A stretch of 7,448 nt of DNA from Kangiellaceae bacterium (GTDB lineage: Bacteria > Pseudomonadota > Gammaproteobacteria > Enterobacterales > Kangiellaceae), in contig JAUUYO010000167.1 in assembly GCA_030590405.1 (NCBI GenBank), positions 1 to 7,448 of the forward strand, given 5' to 3'. Below are positions 5,679-7,448 of the stretch, piece by piece; the first letter of the stretch is position 1, and each line of letters begins with the position of its first letter. Position numbers and translations under genes: made by a program. The notes beneath the pieces were generated by a model. It searched no databases, was not told the origin of the DNA, and saw nothing but the letters and a program-made list of their open reading frames with translations.

Positions 5679-6958
5679 CCTTTAGTCCTTGATGGTAGCT
5701 GAGTCATCATTGATTGCTTGCGGAAGAATTCTCTAAATACCGGATAAATATCATTTTGCTCGGTAATTTTTTGCATAGCAAAATTTTGATGACTATCGGA
5801 TAAGTGCTGATATTGATGCCACAAATTTTGTGGCTCGCGATCGGTAATTTCAACATAGGTATAATAACGGACCTTCGGCAGGATGCTGTTATCAAGTAGC
5901 TTATGACAGGTATTGGAATCATCGTTCCAATTATCACCATCGGATGCCTGCGCGGCATAGATGTTCCAGTCCAATGGATTAAATCGGTCCTGAATGATCT
6001 CTTGCATTAATACCAGAGCGCTAGAAACAATTGTGCCACCGGTTTCCTGGGAGTAAAAAAACTCCTGCTCATCGACTTCTTTAGCCTGGGTATGATGGCG
6101 AATATAGACCACTTCGACTTCTTTGTAGGAACGTTTTAAAAACATAAACAAAAGGATAAAAAATCGTTTTGCCATCTCTTTGGTTTTTTGATCCATCGAA
6201 CCGGATACGTCCATCAGGCAAAACATAACCGCATTAGTGGTTGGTTGAGGCAGCTTAGTAAAGTTTTTATAGCGCAGATCAAATGTGTCTAAATAAGGGA
6301 TGCGTTTTATACGTTTTTCAAGTGCCGTTATAGCGGTAAGTAATTCTTGTTTTTTACTCGGATAGTTAATGATGTCGAGTTCAGATAACTCCGTTTGTAA
6401 TTTTTTTAGTCGTTTTTTTAATGGCATCTGTATCGCTATGCGCCTTGCCATTGAACCTTTTATCGAGCGAATAATATCAATGTTTGATGGTGTACCTTCG
6501 GTATTATAGCCTGAACGTATGGTTTTATAATTGACCAGTTTTTTGAGCTTGTTTTTTTTGAGGTTGGGTAGTTCAAGATCCTCAAATAAAAGTTCCATGT
6601 ATTCATCGCTTGAGATCTGAAAGGAAAAATCATCATCTCCCTCACCACTATCACTTGCTCTGCGTCCACCAGAGCCTCCCTGAGGAGGGGGGCGTTTTAT
6701 TTTGTCGCCAGCGACAAATTCTTTATTGCCTGGGTAAATCCGTTGTTTCTTGCCGCCATCACCATGGCGAAAAGTGGGCTCTCCAATATCTTTTGATGGA
6801 ATGGAAATGTTTTCGCTTTTACCAATATCGGTGACGCCACGTTGGCTGATACGATCAGCAATTGCTTTTTTGATTTGTGATCGATAGCGGCGGATAAAGC
6901 GTTGGCGGTTAACCGTGCTTTTATTCTTTTGATTGAGTCTTCGATCGATTACTTGCAC
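5675..6958 (-). CDS. yeaH: YeaH, UPF0229/DUF444 protein with a VWA-like domain
   Basis: At 427 residues it equals the E. coli YeaH length as I recall it. The N-terminal region is basic (IDRRLNQKNKSTVNRQRFIRR, 4-24), followed by a Pro/Gly linker (about 89-105) and a helical, Lys-rich stretch (about 135-220). The C-terminal half resembles a von Willebrand A fold with an intact metal (MIDAS-type) motif: D250-x-S252-x-S254 in FCLMDVSGSMDQ, TGGTIVSSA (T309 at the expected third position) and ASDGDNW (D340, D342). VWA proteins often partner AAA+ ATPases, and YeaG carries an AAA-like domain, so YeaH may be its adaptor; this is inference. The start is GTG, chosen because AGGAG sits seven nt upstream and homology starts at IDRRLN. 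A PPP run at 90-92 could need EF-P. It starts 49 nt after yeaG and overlaps ycgB by 4 bp. E. coli yeaGH respond to nitrogen starvation and RpoS (recalled). Confidence 0.95.
   Translation of the reverse strand: MQVIDRRLNQKNKSTVNRQRFIRRYRSQIKKAIADRISQRGVTDIGKSENISIPSKDIGEPTFRHGDGGKKQRIYPGNKEFVAGDKIKRPPPQGGSGGRRASDSGEGDDDFSFQISSDEYMELLFEDLELPNLKKNKLKKLVNYKTIRSGYNTEGTPSNIDIIRSIKGSMARRIAIQMPLKKRLKKLQTELSELDIINYPSKKQELLTAITALEKRIKRIPYLDTFDLRYKNFTKLPQPTTNAVMFCLMDVSGSMDQKTKEMAKRFFILLFMFLKRSYKEVEVVYIRHHTQAKEVDEQEFFYSQETGGTIVSSALVLMQEIIQDRFNPLDWNIYAAQASDGDNWNDDSNTCHKLLDNSILPKVRYYTYVEITDREPQNLWHQYQHLSDSHQNFAMQKITEQNDIYPVFREFFRKQSMMTQLPSRTKG
6675..6718 (-). other. Pair of strong hairpins inside yeaH
   Basis: Two perfect dyads lie close together in the Pro/Gly linker region of yeaH: CCTCC/GGAGG (6675-6679 and 6684-6688, loop of four) and TTTGTCGC/GCGACAAA (6701-6708 and 6711-6718, centre CA). 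They flank the triple-proline codons at 6683-6691. In mRNA they could slow the ribosome at the linker. The structure is directly visible; any function is speculation, and the coding constraint of Gly and Pro codons may explain the first. Confidence 0.4.
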
Positions 6959-7007
6959 TAAGTTGCTCCTAAGTGTTATTCACGCTAGTGATAAAAAAGA
7001 CTAAAAA

Positions 7008-7448
7008 TCACGATGATTTTCTAACTCTTAAGTACCACTCACATAACAATCGAACCTGTTTGGTGGTGTAGCCTTTTTCTACCATACGATTAACAAAGTC
7101 ATCATGTTTTTTACTATCATCAGATGAAGACTTGGCATTGAAGGATATTACCGGCAATAAATCCTCAGTATTGGAGAACATTTTTTTCTCGATCACGGTT
7201 CGCAGTTTTTCATAGCTAGTCCATTTTGGATTTTTACCATCATGGCCAGCCCTGGCTCTGAGTACAAAATTGACCACTTCGTTTCTAAAGTCTTTTGGGT
7301 TGGAAATTCCGGCTGGTTTTTCAATTTTTTCTAACTCGTCATTTAATGAGGGGCGGTCGAAGTTTTCACCGGTTTCTGGATCTCTAAATTCCTGATCCTG
7401 GATCCAGAAGTCGGCGTAAGTTACGTAACGGTCAAATATATTCTGACC
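7008..7448 (-). CDS. yeaG: YeaG, PrkA-type serine protein kinase, C-terminal part (5' end outside the window)
   Basis: The frame is open to the window edge and gives 146 residues, about the last quarter of a protein that is about 644 residues in E. coli. It begins GQNIFDRYVTYADFWIQDQEF and continues through EKIEKPAGISNPKDFRNE, RTVIEKKMFSNTEDLLPVISFNAK and VEKGYTTKQVRLLCEWYLRVRK, all hallmark PrkA C-terminal-domain sequence. The GTG at 7277 is an internal valine, not a start. The full-length family has an N-terminal AAA-like ATP-binding domain and this kinase-like C-terminal domain. Serine/threonine kinase activity is reported for family members, and an ATP-dependent protease activity has been proposed for B. 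subtilis PrkA (recalled). The stop is TGA, 49 nt before yeaH on the same strand with no terminator, so it is probably the first gene of the operon. Its promoter lies outside the window. Confidence 0.95.
   Translation of the reverse strand, partial: GQNIFDRYVTYADFWIQDQEFRDPETGENFDRPSLNDELEKIEKPAGISNPKDFRNEVVNFVLRARAGHDGKNPKWTSYEKLRTVIEKKMFSNTEDLLPVISFNAKSSSDDSKKHDDFVNRMVEKGYTTKQVRLLCEWYLRVRKSS

Noticed and set aside
7275..7277. GTG as the start of a short 89-residue protein at the right end
   Set aside because: The same frame upstream to 7448 encodes conserved YeaG sequence, so it is an internal valine codon.
4140..7448. Sporulation function because of the SpoVR and PrkA names
   Set aside because: The surrounding genes are clearly gammaproteobacterial and these families are widespread in non-sporulating bacteria; the names come from Bacillus.
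1..7448. tRNA, rRNA, riboswitch, CRISPR array, insertion sequence, prophage or defence island
   Set aside because: Nothing matching any of these was recognised by eye on either strand; the coding density is normal and all long genes are core-type families.

Overview
The window is an AT-rich stretch (roughly 40% GC by eye) of what looks like a gammaproteobacterial chromosome. The evidence is an enterobacterial-type glutamate-cysteine ligase (GshA), NhaB, FadR with an almost unchanged DNA-binding domain, and YcgB/YeaH/YeaG proteins that read like their E. coli counterparts. FadR is 239 residues, the E. coli length, and lacks the roughly 40-residue insertion known from Vibrio FadR. I cannot name a genus. 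An Alteromonadales- or Oceanospirillales-like marine bacterium is a guess from base composition and gene content.

Layout: (1) Bases 1-1158 (+) hold the 3' end of gshA and, 35 nt later, an SSAT-like GNAT acetyltransferase. (2) A bidirectional terminator at 1211-1236 separates these from nhaB, which is read on the minus strand (1256-2857). (3) A 446-bp divergent intergenic region (2858-3303) carries a good sigma-70 promoter for nhaB, a FadR-operator-like 17-mer just upstream of an extended -10 for fadR, and a long inverted repeat in the presumed fadR leader. (4) fadR (+, 3304-4023) ends inside a 14-bp tandem repeat. (5) Converging on it from the right is the minus-strand cluster yeaG (partial) - yeaH - ycgB (7448 to 4140). 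yeaH and ycgB overlap by 4 bp.

How the genes relate: nhaB/fadR/ycgB is, as I recall, the same order and orientation as in E. coli, where yeaG-yeaH lie at a separate locus. Here both arrangements are joined, so the PrkA-type kinase, the VWA-domain protein YeaH and the SpoVR-family protein form one probable operon facing fadR. FadR is the fatty-acid regulator. NhaB exports Na+. The yeaG/yeaH/ycgB set is linked in other bacteria to starvation and stationary-phase stress, but its biochemical job is poorly defined.

I found no RNA genes, insertion sequences, CRISPR arrays or phage genes. Every substantial gene belongs to a known family. The less ordinary signals are non-coding (candidate FadR autoregulatory site, fadR leader inverted repeat, tandem repeat at the fadR stop) plus the poorly understood YeaG/YeaH/YcgB module. 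I do not see a clearly new system.
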